64,000 nucleotides of DNA, taken from Streptomyces ardesiacus. Its GTDB lineage: Bacteria; Actinomycetota; Actinomycetes; Streptomycetales; Streptomycetaceae. The translations under genes were made by a program, and so were the position numbers. Shown piece after piece: positions 11,793 through 19,505 of this stretch (the stretch's first letter is position 1; each line of letters starts with the position of its first letter). The stretch is taken from positions 248,001 to 312,000 of the forward strand of contig NZ_BEWC01000005.1 in assembly GCF_003112575.1 (NCBI RefSeq), given 5' to 3'. The notes beneath the pieces are model-generated. The model was not told where the DNA came from, made no database searches, and saw nothing but the letters and a program-made list of their open reading frames with translations.

Positions 11793-11813
11793 GTTGAGCC
11801 TGGCCCACTCAAG
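11793..11813 (-). promoter_or_regulatory. HAIR operator (HspR site) of clpB
   Basis: The 21-bp inverted repeat GTTGAGC-N7-ACTCAAG lies 50 bp upstream of the clpB start. It differs at few positions from the known HspR consensus CTTGAGT-N7-ACTCAAG. HspR with DnaK as co-repressor is expected to hold clpB down until heat shock. Confidence 0.9.
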
Positions 11814-11925
11814 GCAGGAGCCGGAACGTACCCACGGGCTGACGCCTGCCGGGCCGGGCACGACCTCCGTGCCTTTTCGGCCAGCCGTGGGACCGCCGGG
11901 TGTCGTGAGATGTCCGCACATACGA

Positions 11926-11964
11926 CAGCGGCGTCACCGTGTTCAGGTCACGGTGACGCCGCTG
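11926..11964 (-). terminator. Terminator of the peptide/Rieske-like unit
   Basis: A perfect 16-bp stem (11926-11941 with 11949-11964, CAGCGGCGTCACCGTG and its complement) around a 7-nt loop. It lies just beyond the stop of the Rieske-like gene and insulates clpB from it. Confidence 0.85.
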
Positions 11965-12009
11965 CCGGGGGGAAGCACCTGAGCGATTTGTTACGACGGG
12001 GGAATCGCG

Positions 12010-12345
12010 TCAGGCGCTGCGGGGGGTGGCCGAGATGGTCCTCACTTCCGGGACCTCCGACTGCTCGAGCCGGTGGTCCCGCTGGTCCAGGTTCACAAAG
12101 ATCATTCCGTACCGGATGGCACACCTCACAGGCTGCGGCGCCCCCCGAGGCCGCCGCAGACACCGGTACGCCCGCACGTCGCCGTCCTCGTCCAGCGTGA
12201 CGACGACCGGCTCACCGAAGACGGTCACCATCAGGGAGTCACCGGCGTGCGGGATCGCGGTGACCAGGTCGATGAAGTGCCAGCCGGAGCGGTAGGCGGT
12301 GGCCATTTCCCGGCGGAAGGAGCGGTCGTCCGGTGGTGTCGTCAT
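12010..12345 (-). CDS. Degenerate Rieske-like small protein
   Basis: This is a 111-aa soluble protein. Segments GWHFIDLVTAIPHAGDSL, VTVFGEPVVVTLDEDGDVRAY and YGMIFVNLDQRDHRL recall the N-terminal Rieske region of ring-hydroxylating oxygenases. The iron ligands are absent: where CxH is expected it reads YRCLRRPRG, and the second CxxH site is replaced by PVRCAIRYG. It therefore probably cannot bind the usual 2Fe-2S cluster. It ends 4 bp before the stop side of the small peptide gene upstream, reads in the same direction, and forms a two-gene unit with it. The Rieske resemblance is inference from memory; function is unknown. Confidence 0.65.
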   Translation of the reverse strand: MTTPPDDRSFRREMATAYRSGWHFIDLVTAIPHAGDSLMVTVFGEPVVVTLDEDGDVRAYRCLRRPRGAPQPVRCAIRYGMIFVNLDQRDHRLEQSEVPEVRTISATPRSA

Positions 12346-12350
12346 GGCTA

Positions 12351-12536
12351 TCAGTTCCAGGACGTGTCGTCGGTGCGGTCAGTGCCCGCGACCACCGCCG
12401 TCGACCCCGCGCCCGCACGAACGTCACTGGACTTGCCGGCCAGGCCGCTCACGGCCCCAAACACCACAGCGGCGGAAAGAGCAGCGGCAAGTACCGAGCG
12501 AAGCATTCTCTTACTCATAGTCGGCTTCGTCCTCAC
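12351..12536 (-). CDS. Small secreted peptide precursor
   Basis: A 61-aa product starts at GTG 12536, with AGGAG 8 bp upstream (an ATG at 12518 is the alternative). It has a basic N-terminus (RTKPTMSKRMLR), a hydrophobic Ala/Val core (SVLAAALSAAVVFGAV), a possible cleavage site near GLAGKS, and a short hydrophilic tail ending TDDTSWN. That leaves an exported peptide of about 25-30 residues. It is divergent from the LuxR/TrmB-like regulator at 12650 with about 110 bp between starts, and the Rieske-like gene follows 5 bp downstream. A signalling role is a hypothesis based only on this layout. Confidence 0.7.
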   Translation of the reverse strand: MRTKPTMSKRMLRSVLAAALSAAVVFGAVSGLAGKSSDVRAGAGSTAVVAGTDRTDDTSWN

Positions 12537-12649
12537 TCGATGGTCTCCTCTTCCCCCGTCGGGTTAGACGATGGCTCATTCAGGCACGTCATGGCCACAC
12601 AATCGGTGCATCATGTTCCTGCATGTTCAGGACCCTGGGGGGTGGAAAA

Positions 12650-13633
12650 TTGGGGACGAATGAGACACAAACGGCACATCCCCACGCCATAACCGAACTG
12701 TGCGTCGAAGGCAGCAGAATTTACGTCACCGCACTGCGCGCCGGACGCATCGCTCGTGCGGATGTCGAGTCGGCCCCCTGCCTGATGGAGTTCGCGCTGC
12801 TCCACCCCGATCCCGACGACGCCACTTGGCTGCGCCCCGTCCCTCCGACGGTAGCCCTCGCACAGCGTCTCCACCCGATCGAACGGGAGATCACAGAACG
12901 TCGACGCCTGTCCGTGCAGCTGGCTGACGCATTCGAGCCGTTCATGGCCGTGAGCGCGCAGAGCACGGCGTCCGTCCATGCCATCACAGTGCTGGAGGGC
13001 AGGGACCGGATCAACGCGGCGCTCAACCTCGCCACCTCGGAGAGCCAGACCGAGGTTCTCACCGTGCAGCCCGGCGGCCGAAGGCTGGAGAGCAACCTTC
13101 TGAAGGGTCTCGAACGCGACAGGCCGCTGATAGAGCGAGGGGTGCGGCTGCGGACGCTCTACCAGCACACCGCGCGACACAGCCCGGAAACCCTGGCCTA
13201 TGTGGAGCAGATCGCCAACGGCAAGGTCGAAGTGCGCACCATCGACGAACTGGTCGAGCGGCTCATCATCTGCGACGAGACCGTCGCCTTCATACCGACG
13301 CGCGAGGACCGGCAAGTCGCCCTTGAGCTGCGCCACCCCGGGCTGGTGCGCTACCTGATCAAAGTCTTCGAGTTCATGTGGTCCCGTGCCGTGCCGCTCA
13401 AGGTGGGAACACCCTACGAAACAGCCCCCGACGGCATCACCGACATTCAGCACTCCATAGCCAAGCTCTTGGTGGAGGGCCACGTCGACGAGGCCATCGC
13501 CCGACGACTGGGCATGAACGTCCGTACGTGCCGGGCACACATCGCCAAACTGGCCCAGGCCCTCGGCAGCGGCAGCCGTGCCCAACTCGGCTTCTTCATA
13601 GCCCAGTCCGGGATCCTGGAGAAGGATCACTGA
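12650..13633 (+). CDS. LuxR-family regulator with TrmB/PLD-like sensor (paralogue 1)
   Basis: This is a 327-aa regulator. The body (about 90-240) resembles the TrmB effector/phospholipase D-like fold, with a conserved run INAALNLATSESQTEVLTVQ, then RGVRLRTLYQHTARHS and DETVAFIPTREDR. The C-terminal 65 residues are a LuxR HTH: SIAKLLVEGHVDEAIARRLG then NVRTCRAHIAKLAQALGS. TTG 12650 is preferred: GGTGG lies just upstream and the length then equals paralogue 2. The upstream ATG 12623 lacks a ribosome site. It is the first gene of a pair, 25 bp before paralogue 2, and divergent from the small secreted peptide. Confidence 0.85.
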   Translation: MGTNETQTAHPHAITELCVEGSRIYVTALRAGRIARADVESAPCLMEFALLHPDPDDATWLRPVPPTVALAQRLHPIEREITERRRLSVQLADAFEPFMAVSAQSTASVHAITVLEGRDRINAALNLATSESQTEVLTVQPGGRRLESNLLKGLERDRPLIERGVRLRTLYQHTARHSPETLAYVEQIANGKVEVRTIDELVERLIICDETVAFIPTREDRQVALELRHPGLVRYLIKVFEFMWSRAVPLKVGTPYETAPDGITDIQHSIAKLLVEGHVDEAIARRLGMNVRTCRAHIAKLAQALGSGSRAQLGFFIAQSGILEKDH

Positions 13634-13658
13634 TCCCCACAGACGAAGAGAGCCCCAC

Positions 13659-14642
13659 GTGACCCCAGAGGTGCATCACCACGAAACGGAGGAGCTGTGT
13701 GATGCGGGACTGGAGATCTACGCCCGCGCGCTGCGCGAAGGCCACCTTCCCGCCGACTATGCGGCAACGGCACCCTGCCTGATCGACAACGGCCTGCTCC
13801 ATCCGGCCGTCGACGACTTGGCCCGGCTGGAGCCGGTCCCACCGACCGTCGCGCTGCAACGCCTGCTCCGCTCCTCGGAGGACCGCATCGCCGACGAGCG
13901 GCGGCGCGGACAACGCCTGGCCGACGTCTTCGAGCCCCTCATGCGCCTGGGCACACGCCATGCGGCCGACGAGGACACCAGGGCCCTCAGGATCCTCAGC
14001 AGCAAGGAGCGGACCGGACAGGCCATCGAGGAGGCCATGGCCGAGGGCAGAACGGAACTGCTCGCCATCCAGCCGCACGACCCACGCGTCAGCAGGCGCC
14101 CCGACATCCTCGAAGGGGCCATCAAGCGGGACCAGGAGTTCCTCGACCGCGGCGCCCGCATACGGGCGTTGTACCAGCACACGATGCGCCACGCCCCCTA
14201 CGCACGCGCCCGCTACGAGCACCTGACCGGCGACGTGGAAGCCCGCACCCTCGACGAAGTCACCGAGCGGCTCATCGTCGTCGACCGCACCGTCGCCTTC
14301 ATCCCCGCCAGCGCCGACCGCTCACTCGCCCTCGAAGTCCGCCACCCCGCCCTCATCGCCTACTTCGTCAACACCTTCGACCGCCTCTGGCACCTCGCCA
14401 CCCCCATGCACCCCCAAGCCGTCCACCAACCCACCCTCAACGGCATCACCCCCCGCCAACGCGCCATAGCCGCCCTCCTCATCGAAGGCCACACCGACAG
14501 CGACATCGCCGACCGCCTCGGCATGAACGTCCGCACCGCCCGCGTCCACATCGCCAAACTCGCCGCCACCCTCGGCAGCGAAAGCCGCGCCCAGCTCGGC
14601 TATCTCATCGGGCAGTCGGGGATTCTCGACCGGGAAGGATGA
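13659..14642 (+). CDS. LuxR-family regulator with TrmB/PLD-like sensor (paralogue 2)
   Basis: This 327-aa protein is colinear with the gene before it. Shared segments include PCLIDNGLLHP, PPTVALQRLL, ELLAIQPHDPR, IRALYQHTMRHAPYARARYE, DRTVAFIPASADRSLALEVR and the HTH AIAALLIEGHTDSDIADRLG/NVRTARVHIAKLAATLGS. It starts at GTG 13659 and is likely co-transcribed with paralogue 1. The 3' part (14250-14590) is unusually C-rich and near-homopolymeric in third positions compared with the 5' part. Its last 38 bp overlap the convergent third paralogue, so the two transcripts are antisense at their ends. The DNA target is unknown. Confidence 0.85.
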   Translation: MTPEVHHHETEELCDAGLEIYARALREGHLPADYAATAPCLIDNGLLHPAVDDLARLEPVPPTVALQRLLRSSEDRIADERRRGQRLADVFEPLMRLGTRHAADEDTRALRILSSKERTGQAIEEAMAEGRTELLAIQPHDPRVSRRPDILEGAIKRDQEFLDRGARIRALYQHTMRHAPYARARYEHLTGDVEARTLDEVTERLIVVDRTVAFIPASADRSLALEVRHPALIAYFVNTFDRLWHLATPMHPQAVHQPTLNGITPRQRAIAALLIEGHTDSDIADRLGMNVRTARVHIAKLAATLGSESRAQLGYLIGQSGILDREG

Positions 14643-15636
14643 CGGGGGCGGTCCGCGGGGAGCCGTCCAGGCCGGCCTGGGCTATGCGGACGCCCAACTG
14701 CGTGCGGCTGGCCGCGCCCAGGGTCTCCGAGAGGCGGGCGATGTGCGCGCGGGCCGTGCGGACGCTGATGCCGAGGCGTTCCGCGATCACCGCGTCCTGG
14801 TGGCCCTCCGCGAGGAGCGCCGCGATGGACTGCTCGCGCAGGGAGATGCCCTCGATGCCGGTGTCGGGGAGCGGCGCCGTCAGGGGGATCGCCAGGCGCC
14901 ACAGGCGTTCGAAGACGGTGACCAGGTAGGCGACCAGCGCGGGGTGGCGCAGTTCCAGGGCCATCGTGCGGTCGGTGTTGGCGGGGATGAAGGCCACCGT
15001 GCGGTCGAAGAGGATGAGGCGGTCGACGACCTCGTCCAGCGTGCGGGCCTCCACCGCGTCGCCCATCAGCTCCAGGTAGTTGAGCAGGCCCTGGCCGTGC
15101 CGGGCCACGTGCGTGTACAGGTCCCGCATCCGCACCCCGCGCCCGCGCAGCGCCAGCGCCCGGTGCAGCCCCTCCGACAGTTCGTGCTCGCGCCGGATGC
15201 CGCCGGGCTGGACGGTGAGCACCTCCGTCGTACAGGCCCGCGTCGCCTCGTCCATCGCGGCCTGGATGCGGGACAGGCCGTCGAGGACCCGGATCGCCGT
15301 TCCCTCCGGGCCGGCCGGGGGCTGGAGCAGCCTGCCCAGTCCGGCGTACCACTCGAAGGCCTCCACGGCCGAACCCACCCGCCGCTGACTGGCGCTGACC
15401 TCCTCCTGGACCCCGCGCAGCAGCCGCGTCATGACCTCCTGCGGGGAGGTCGGCACCAGCCAGTCCATGTCGTCGGGGTCGGGGTGCAGCAGGGCCAGTT
15501 CGAGCAGGCAGGGGACCTGATCGGCGTCACGGCGCGGCACCCTCCCGCGCCGCACGGCCCGGGAGTACACGCGGTCACCGGCCGCGCACAGCCGGTCGGC
15601 CCCGTGCGGGTGTTCCTGAGCCCCGTGCCCGGCCAT
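14605..15636 (-). CDS. LuxR-family regulator with TrmB/PLD-like sensor (paralogue 3)
   Basis: This is a 343-aa paralogue on the opposite strand. It shares the family layout: DQVPCLLELALLHPDPDDMD, ACTTEVLTVQPGGIRRE, GVRMRDLYTHVARHGQGLL, DRTVAFIPANTDRTMALELR, and a C-terminal LuxR HTH (SIAALLAEGHQDAVIAERLG, VRTARAHIARLSETLGA). ATG 15636 has GGTGG 8 bp upstream; a GTG four codons earlier is possible. It is more diverged than paralogues 1 and 2 are from each other. Its 3' end overlaps paralogue 2 tail to tail. A binding-protein gene lies upstream, with no sign of co-transcription. Confidence 0.85.
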   Translation of the reverse strand: MAGHGAQEHPHGADRLCAAGDRVYSRAVRRGRVPRRDADQVPCLLELALLHPDPDDMDWLVPTSPQEVMTRLLRGVQEEVSASQRRVGSAVEAFEWYAGLGRLLQPPAGPEGTAIRVLDGLSRIQAAMDEATRACTTEVLTVQPGGIRREHELSEGLHRALALRGRGVRMRDLYTHVARHGQGLLNYLELMGDAVEARTLDEVVDRLILFDRTVAFIPANTDRTMALELRHPALVAYLVTVFERLWRLAIPLTAPLPDTGIEGISLREQSIAALLAEGHQDAVIAERLGISVRTARAHIARLSETLGAASRTQLGVRIAQAGLDGSPRTAPVILPGRESPTAR

Positions 15637-15784
15637 CGCCCATTCCACCCCCGGTTCCGGCTCTTCCGCAGCGCAACTATGCGCGGCCGGGACCCGCTCC
15701 GCAACACGGCTCCGCCCGGGGCGGCAAGCGAAATGGACCGGTTGGCAACCGAATACCCGGTCCGCGGGAGCGGGACCGCGCGGG

Positions 15785-16903
15785 CTACTTCAGCCCGGCC
15801 TCCGCGCACGCGTCCGCGTACTTGGCGGTGCAGATGTCGGTCACCTTGTAGAACCCGTCCGCGACGACCGTGTCCTCGATGTTGTCCTTGGTGAGGGCGA
15901 CGACGGGGACGAGCTGGGCGGGGATGCCCTTGTGGGTGGGGCTGTCGACCTTGTCGCGGGCGAGCGCCTCGAACTGGATGTCGCGGCCCTGGACCCGCGC
16001 CACGGCCATCTCCGCGGCGTTCTCGGCCTCCTGCGGGTAGGACTTGTACACGCTCATGTACTGCTCGCCGGTGACGATCCGCTGCACCGCCGCGAGTTCG
16101 GCGTCCTGGCCGGTGATCGGGGGCAGGTCGGTGACGCCCGCGTCCTCCAGGGCCTTGATGATGCCGCCCGCCATGCCGTCGTTGGCGGAGTAGACGCCCG
16201 CGATGTTCTTCTTGCCGATCTTCTCGATCGCCTCGGTCATGTTCGCCTCGGCGTTCTCCGGCTTCCAGTCCTTCGTGTCGAAGGACTGGGCGATCGTCAC
16301 CTTGCCGTTCAGCTCGGACAGCGCGCCCGCCTTGAACTGCTTGGCGTTCGGGTCGGTGGACGAGCCGTTCATCATCACGATCCTGTCGGAGCTGGACGGG
16401 TCGCCGCCCAGCGCCTCGATCAGGGAACGGCCCTGGACCTCGCCGACCAGTTCGTTGTCGAAGGAGATGTAGGCGTCGATCGGGCCCTCGGCCAGCCGGT
16501 CGTAGGCGATCACGGGGATGCCGGCGTCCTTGGCCTTCTGCACGCCGTCCGCGATGGCGTGCGCGTCGACCGCGTCCAGCACGATCACGTCGACCTTGTC
16601 GTCGACCATCTGCTGCAGCTGCTCGGCCTGCTTGGTGGCGCTGGCCTCGGCGTTGGCGTACTTGACGTTGCCCGCGTCGCGCGTGAGCTCGCCGAACTTC
16701 GCCTTGAAGAAGGGGTAGTCGAACAGCTCGTAGCGCGTGTTCTCCTTCTCCGGCAGCAGCAGGCCGGCGGTGATGTCGTTGCCCTTGGCCGGGCTCGCGT
16801 CGCCACTGTCCTCCGACGCCCCCAGCACACCGCAGGAGGCCAGCGAGACGGTCAGCAGGGACGCGGCCACGGATATGGCGATACGACGGGGACGGCTACT
16901 CAC
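15785..16903 (-). CDS. Sugar ABC transporter substrate-binding lipoprotein (XylF/RbsB-like)
   Basis: This is a 372-aa exported lipoprotein. The signal peptide carries a lipobox, LTVSLASCGVLG, with Cys about 24 residues in. The mature part is a periplasmic-binding-protein type I fold of the xylose/ribose kind: QLQQMVDDKVDVIVLDAVDA, GIPVIAYDRLAEGP, YISFDNELVGEVQG, GVYSANDGMAGGIIKAL and ITGQDAELAAVQRIV, which are the regular hinge and ligand-pocket segments. GTG 16903 is chosen for GGAAGG 8 bp upstream. No permease or ATPase gene is adjacent, so it is an orphan here. It probably delivers a pentose/hexose to a transporter encoded elsewhere. Confidence 0.9.
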   Translation of the reverse strand: MSSRPRRIAISVAASLLTVSLASCGVLGASEDSGDASPAKGNDITAGLLLPEKENTRYELFDYPFFKAKFGELTRDAGNVKYANAEASATKQAEQLQQMVDDKVDVIVLDAVDAHAIADGVQKAKDAGIPVIAYDRLAEGPIDAYISFDNELVGEVQGRSLIEALGGDPSSSDRIVMMNGSSTDPNAKQFKAGALSELNGKVTIAQSFDTKDWKPENAEANMTEAIEKIGKKNIAGVYSANDGMAGGIIKALEDAGVTDLPPITGQDAELAAVQRIVTGEQYMSVYKSYPQEAENAAEMAVARVQGRDIQFEALARDKVDSPTHKGIPAQLVPVVALTKDNIEDTVVADGFYKVTDICTAKYADACAEAGLK

Positions 16904-17065
16904 TGCGCTTGCCTTCCGACACACGGGTGTGGTTGGTGAACCGGGTGAACCCGGGTGACCCCGGTGGCCCCGGGGACCCCCGGCAACCCCCGGTGAAGGA
17001 AGCCAACGCTCTCTTCACCAAATCGTCAAGAAGTACTAGACCAATGAGACTGCACCGTTGCGAAT

Positions 17066-17098
17066 CAGCCCCGGAGGACGGTGGGTCCTCCGGGGCTG
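17066..17098 (-). terminator. dnaK operon terminator
   Basis: A perfect 14-bp stem (17066-17079 with 17085-17098, CAGCCCCGGAGGAC) and 5-nt loop lie about 40 bp beyond the hspR stop. It closes the dnaK-grpE-dnaJ-hspR transcript. Confidence 0.88.
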
Positions 17099-17136
17099 TC
17101 GATGCCGTTTTCCCTTGTGCCGCCAGGGCGCTCCGG

Positions 17137-17592
17137 TCAGTCCGGGGTCTGTCCGTGGCGCTTGGGGCGCCAGACCACCAACGCGCTGGTCTGCTGTACC
17201 TCTTGGTAGGGAACCAGGTCACGGCGGTACGACGCGTGCACCGCGGCCTCGCGCTGACGCATCGCCGTGGCCGCGCCGTCGAGCGCGGCGGCCAGCTCGG
17301 CCGCCCTGGCCTGGAGCGCGGCGACCTGGTTCTCCAGCTCGATGATGCGCTTGATTCCGGCCAGATTGATGCCCTCGTCCTGCGACAACTGCTGGACCTG
17401 ACGGAGCAGTTCGATGTCGCGGGCCGAGTAGCGCCGGCCGCGGCCGGGAGTACGGTCCGGGGAGACCAGGCCGAGGCGGTCGTACTGCCGCAGCGTCTGC
17501 GGGTGCAGTCCGGAGAGCTGGGCCGCCACCGAGATGACGTAGACCGGGGTGTCCTCGGTCAGTTCGTACGGATTGCGTCGACGACCGTCCAT
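17137..17592 (-). CDS. hspR: Heat-shock repressor HspR
   Basis: This 151-aa MerR-family repressor of the dnaK operon, clpB and other HAIR genes uses DnaK as co-repressor. The N-terminal winged HTH reads PVYVISVAAQLSGLHPQTLR then QYDRLGLVSPDRTPGRGRRY. The dimerization coiled coil is about 65-115 (IKRIIELENQVAALQARAAE region). The tail HASYRRDLVPYQEVQQTSAL is typical of streptomycete HspR. ATG 17592 is 5 bp after the dnaJ stop; the ORF opens two codons earlier, inside the dnaJ stop. It is the last gene of the operon, which gives autoregulation. Confidence 0.97.
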   Translation of the reverse strand: MDGRRRNPYELTEDTPVYVISVAAQLSGLHPQTLRQYDRLGLVSPDRTPGRGRRYSARDIELLRQVQQLSQDEGINLAGIKRIIELENQVAALQARAAELAAALDGAATAMRQREAAVHASYRRDLVPYQEVQQTSALVVWRPKRHGQTPD

Positions 17593-17597
17593 TCCCG

Positions 17598-18788
17598 TCA
17601 AGCTCCCTTCGCGGCCTGGAACAACTCCGCCCGCGGATCCTCACCCGCGGTCGCCTCGCGATACGCCTCCAGCGCGTCACGAGCCTTCCCCGTCAGGTCC
17701 TTCGGAACACTCACCTCCACGGTGACCAGGAGGTCGCCGCGAGTGCCGTCCTTGCGGACCGCGCCCTTGCCCCGGGCCCGCATCGTACGGCCGCCCGGCG
17801 TGCCCGCCGGAAGCTTCAGCGTGACGGGCGGACCGCCCAGGGTCGGGACCCGGACCTCCCCGCCGAGGGCCGCCTCGGCGTAGGTGACCGGGACGGTGAC
17901 GGTGAGGTTGTCGCCCCTGCGGCCGAAGACGGGGTGCTCCTTGACGTGCACGACCACGTACAGGTCGCCCGCCGGACCGCCCCGCTCGCCCGGCGTGCCC
18001 TTGCCGCGCAGCCGGATGCGCTGCCCGTCCGAGACCCCGGCGGGGATACGGACCTGCATCGTCCGCGAGGACTTGGCACGTCCGGAGCCCTTGCAGACGT
18101 CGCAGGGGTCCTCGGCGATCAGGCCGCGGCCCTTGCAGTCCGGGCACGGGTCGGTGAGCGAGAAGCCGCCGCCCGAGCCCCGGGCGACCTGCCCGGTGCC
18201 GACGCAGGTGGGGCACACGCGCGGCGTGCCGTGCTTGTCGCCGGTGCCCGAACAGGCCTTGCAGGGGGCCTGCGAGGACATCCTGAGCGGCACGGTCGCG
18301 CCCTCGATCGCCTCGGTGAAGCTGAGGGTGACCTCGGACTCGATGTCCTGACCGCGCCGCGGCTGCGTACGCGTGCCGGCGCCCGGTCCACCGCCGGTGC
18401 GGTTGAACAGGCCGCCGAAGACGTCCCCGAGGCCGCCGCCGAAGCCGCCGGCGCCCTGGCCCCCGCCCTGGGCACCGCCTCCGAAGAGGTCGCCCAGGTC
18501 GAAGTTGAAGGTGCCGCCGCCCGCGCCCGGCCCCGGCCGGAAGCCGCCGTTGCCGAAGAGGCTGCGGGCCTCGTCGTACTCCTTGCGCTTCTTGGGGTCA
18601 CCGAGGATGTCGTTGGCTTCGGAGATCTCCTTGAAGCGCTCCTCCGCCCTGACGTTCCCCTTGTTGGCGTCCGGGTGGTTCTCGCGGGCGAGCTTCCGGT
18701 ACGCCTTCTTGATCTCGGCCTCGGTGGCGTCCTTGGGGACGCCGAGAACCTTGTAGTAGTCCTTCTCGATGAAGTCCTTCGTGCTCAT
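17598..18788 (-). CDS. dnaJ: Chaperone DnaJ
   Basis: This is a 396-aa type I Hsp40 that delivers substrates to DnaK and stimulates its ATPase. The J domain (about 10-75) includes the HPD motif in ARENHPDANKG. A long Gly-rich region follows (about 80-150). The zinc-binding domain carries four CxxCxGxG-like repeats: CKACSGTG, CPTCVGTG, CPDCKGRG and CDVCKGSG. The C-terminal substrate-binding beta domains contain GDLYVVVHVKEHPVFGR. The gene sits 42 bp after grpE in the heat-shock operon. Confidence 0.97.
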   Translation of the reverse strand: MSTKDFIEKDYYKVLGVPKDATEAEIKKAYRKLARENHPDANKGNVRAEERFKEISEANDILGDPKKRKEYDEARSLFGNGGFRPGPGAGGGTFNFDLGDLFGGGAQGGGQGAGGFGGGLGDVFGGLFNRTGGGPGAGTRTQPRRGQDIESEVTLSFTEAIEGATVPLRMSSQAPCKACSGTGDKHGTPRVCPTCVGTGQVARGSGGGFSLTDPCPDCKGRGLIAEDPCDVCKGSGRAKSSRTMQVRIPAGVSDGQRIRLRGKGTPGERGGPAGDLYVVVHVKEHPVFGRRGDNLTVTVPVTYAEAALGGEVRVPTLGGPPVTLKLPAGTPGGRTMRARGKGAVRKDGTRGDLLVTVEVSVPKDLTGKARDALEAYREATAGEDPRAELFQAAKGA

Positions 18789-18830
18789 CCCCGACGTCCC
18801 TCCTCTCGCGCCCTACTGCTCATTTCGAGC

Positions 18831-19505
18831 TCAGCCCTCGTCCGGGCCACCGCTCTCCTTGTGCGCGCCGTCGTCCTTCGACTCGGCGTCCTGCGCCTCG
18901 GCGGCGTCCTCGGCCGGCTTGACCGTCTGGCTGCCCGGCTGCGGCTCGGCGACCGCCACCCGCGCGGGGCGGATGATCCGTTCGCCGATCCGGTACCCGG
19001 GCTGCAGGATCGCCACGCAGGTCGTCTCGGTGACGTCCGGTGCGTAGGAGTGCATCAGGGCCTCGTGGATCGTCGGGTCGAAGGGCTCGCCCTCCTTGCC
19101 GAACTGCTGGAGACCCATCTTGGCGATGACCGTCTCCAGCGAGTCCGCGACCGACTTGAAGCCGCCGACCAGTTCGCCGTGCTCCTGGGCGCGGCCGATG
19201 TCGTCGAGGACGGGAAGCAGCTCGGACAGGAGGTTCGCCACGGCGATCTCCTTGACCGCGACGCGGTCCCGCTCGACCCGGCGGCGGTAGTTCTGGTACT
19301 CGGCCTGGAGCCGCTGGAGGTCGGCCGTGCGCTCGTTGAGCGCCGTGCGCGCCTGGTCCAGCTGGGCCACCAGGCCCGCGGTCTCGCTCGCGTCCCCGGC
19401 CGCGGCCGCCCCCTCTTCGGAGGCGGCCTGCGGCTCGGCGGCGTCAGGGGTGGCGCCAGAGGGGACGTCGGGCTTCTCGTCGAAGCCCGGGGTCTCCTCG
19501 GTCAC
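18831..19505 (-). CDS. grpE: Nucleotide exchange factor GrpE
   Basis: This is a 224-aa exchange factor for DnaK. An acidic, disordered N-terminus (1-50) is followed by a long coiled coil (about 55-100, AQLDQARTALNERTADLQR region). The beta-wing domain has LLPVLDDIGRAQEHGE and FDPTIHEALMHSYAPDV, and the late IGERIIRPARVAVAE strand. GTG 19505 overlaps the dnaK stop by 4 bp, so translation is coupled. The extended C-terminal tail (about 195-224) is charged and low complexity, as in other streptomycete GrpE. Confidence 0.97.
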   Translation of the reverse strand: MTEETPGFDEKPDVPSGATPDAAEPQAASEEGAAAAGDASETAGLVAQLDQARTALNERTADLQRLQAEYQNYRRRVERDRVAVKEIAVANLLSELLPVLDDIGRAQEHGELVGGFKSVADSLETVIAKMGLQQFGKEGEPFDPTIHEALMHSYAPDVTETTCVAILQPGYRIGERIIRPARVAVAEPQPGSQTVKPAEDAAEAQDAESKDDGAHKESGGPDEG

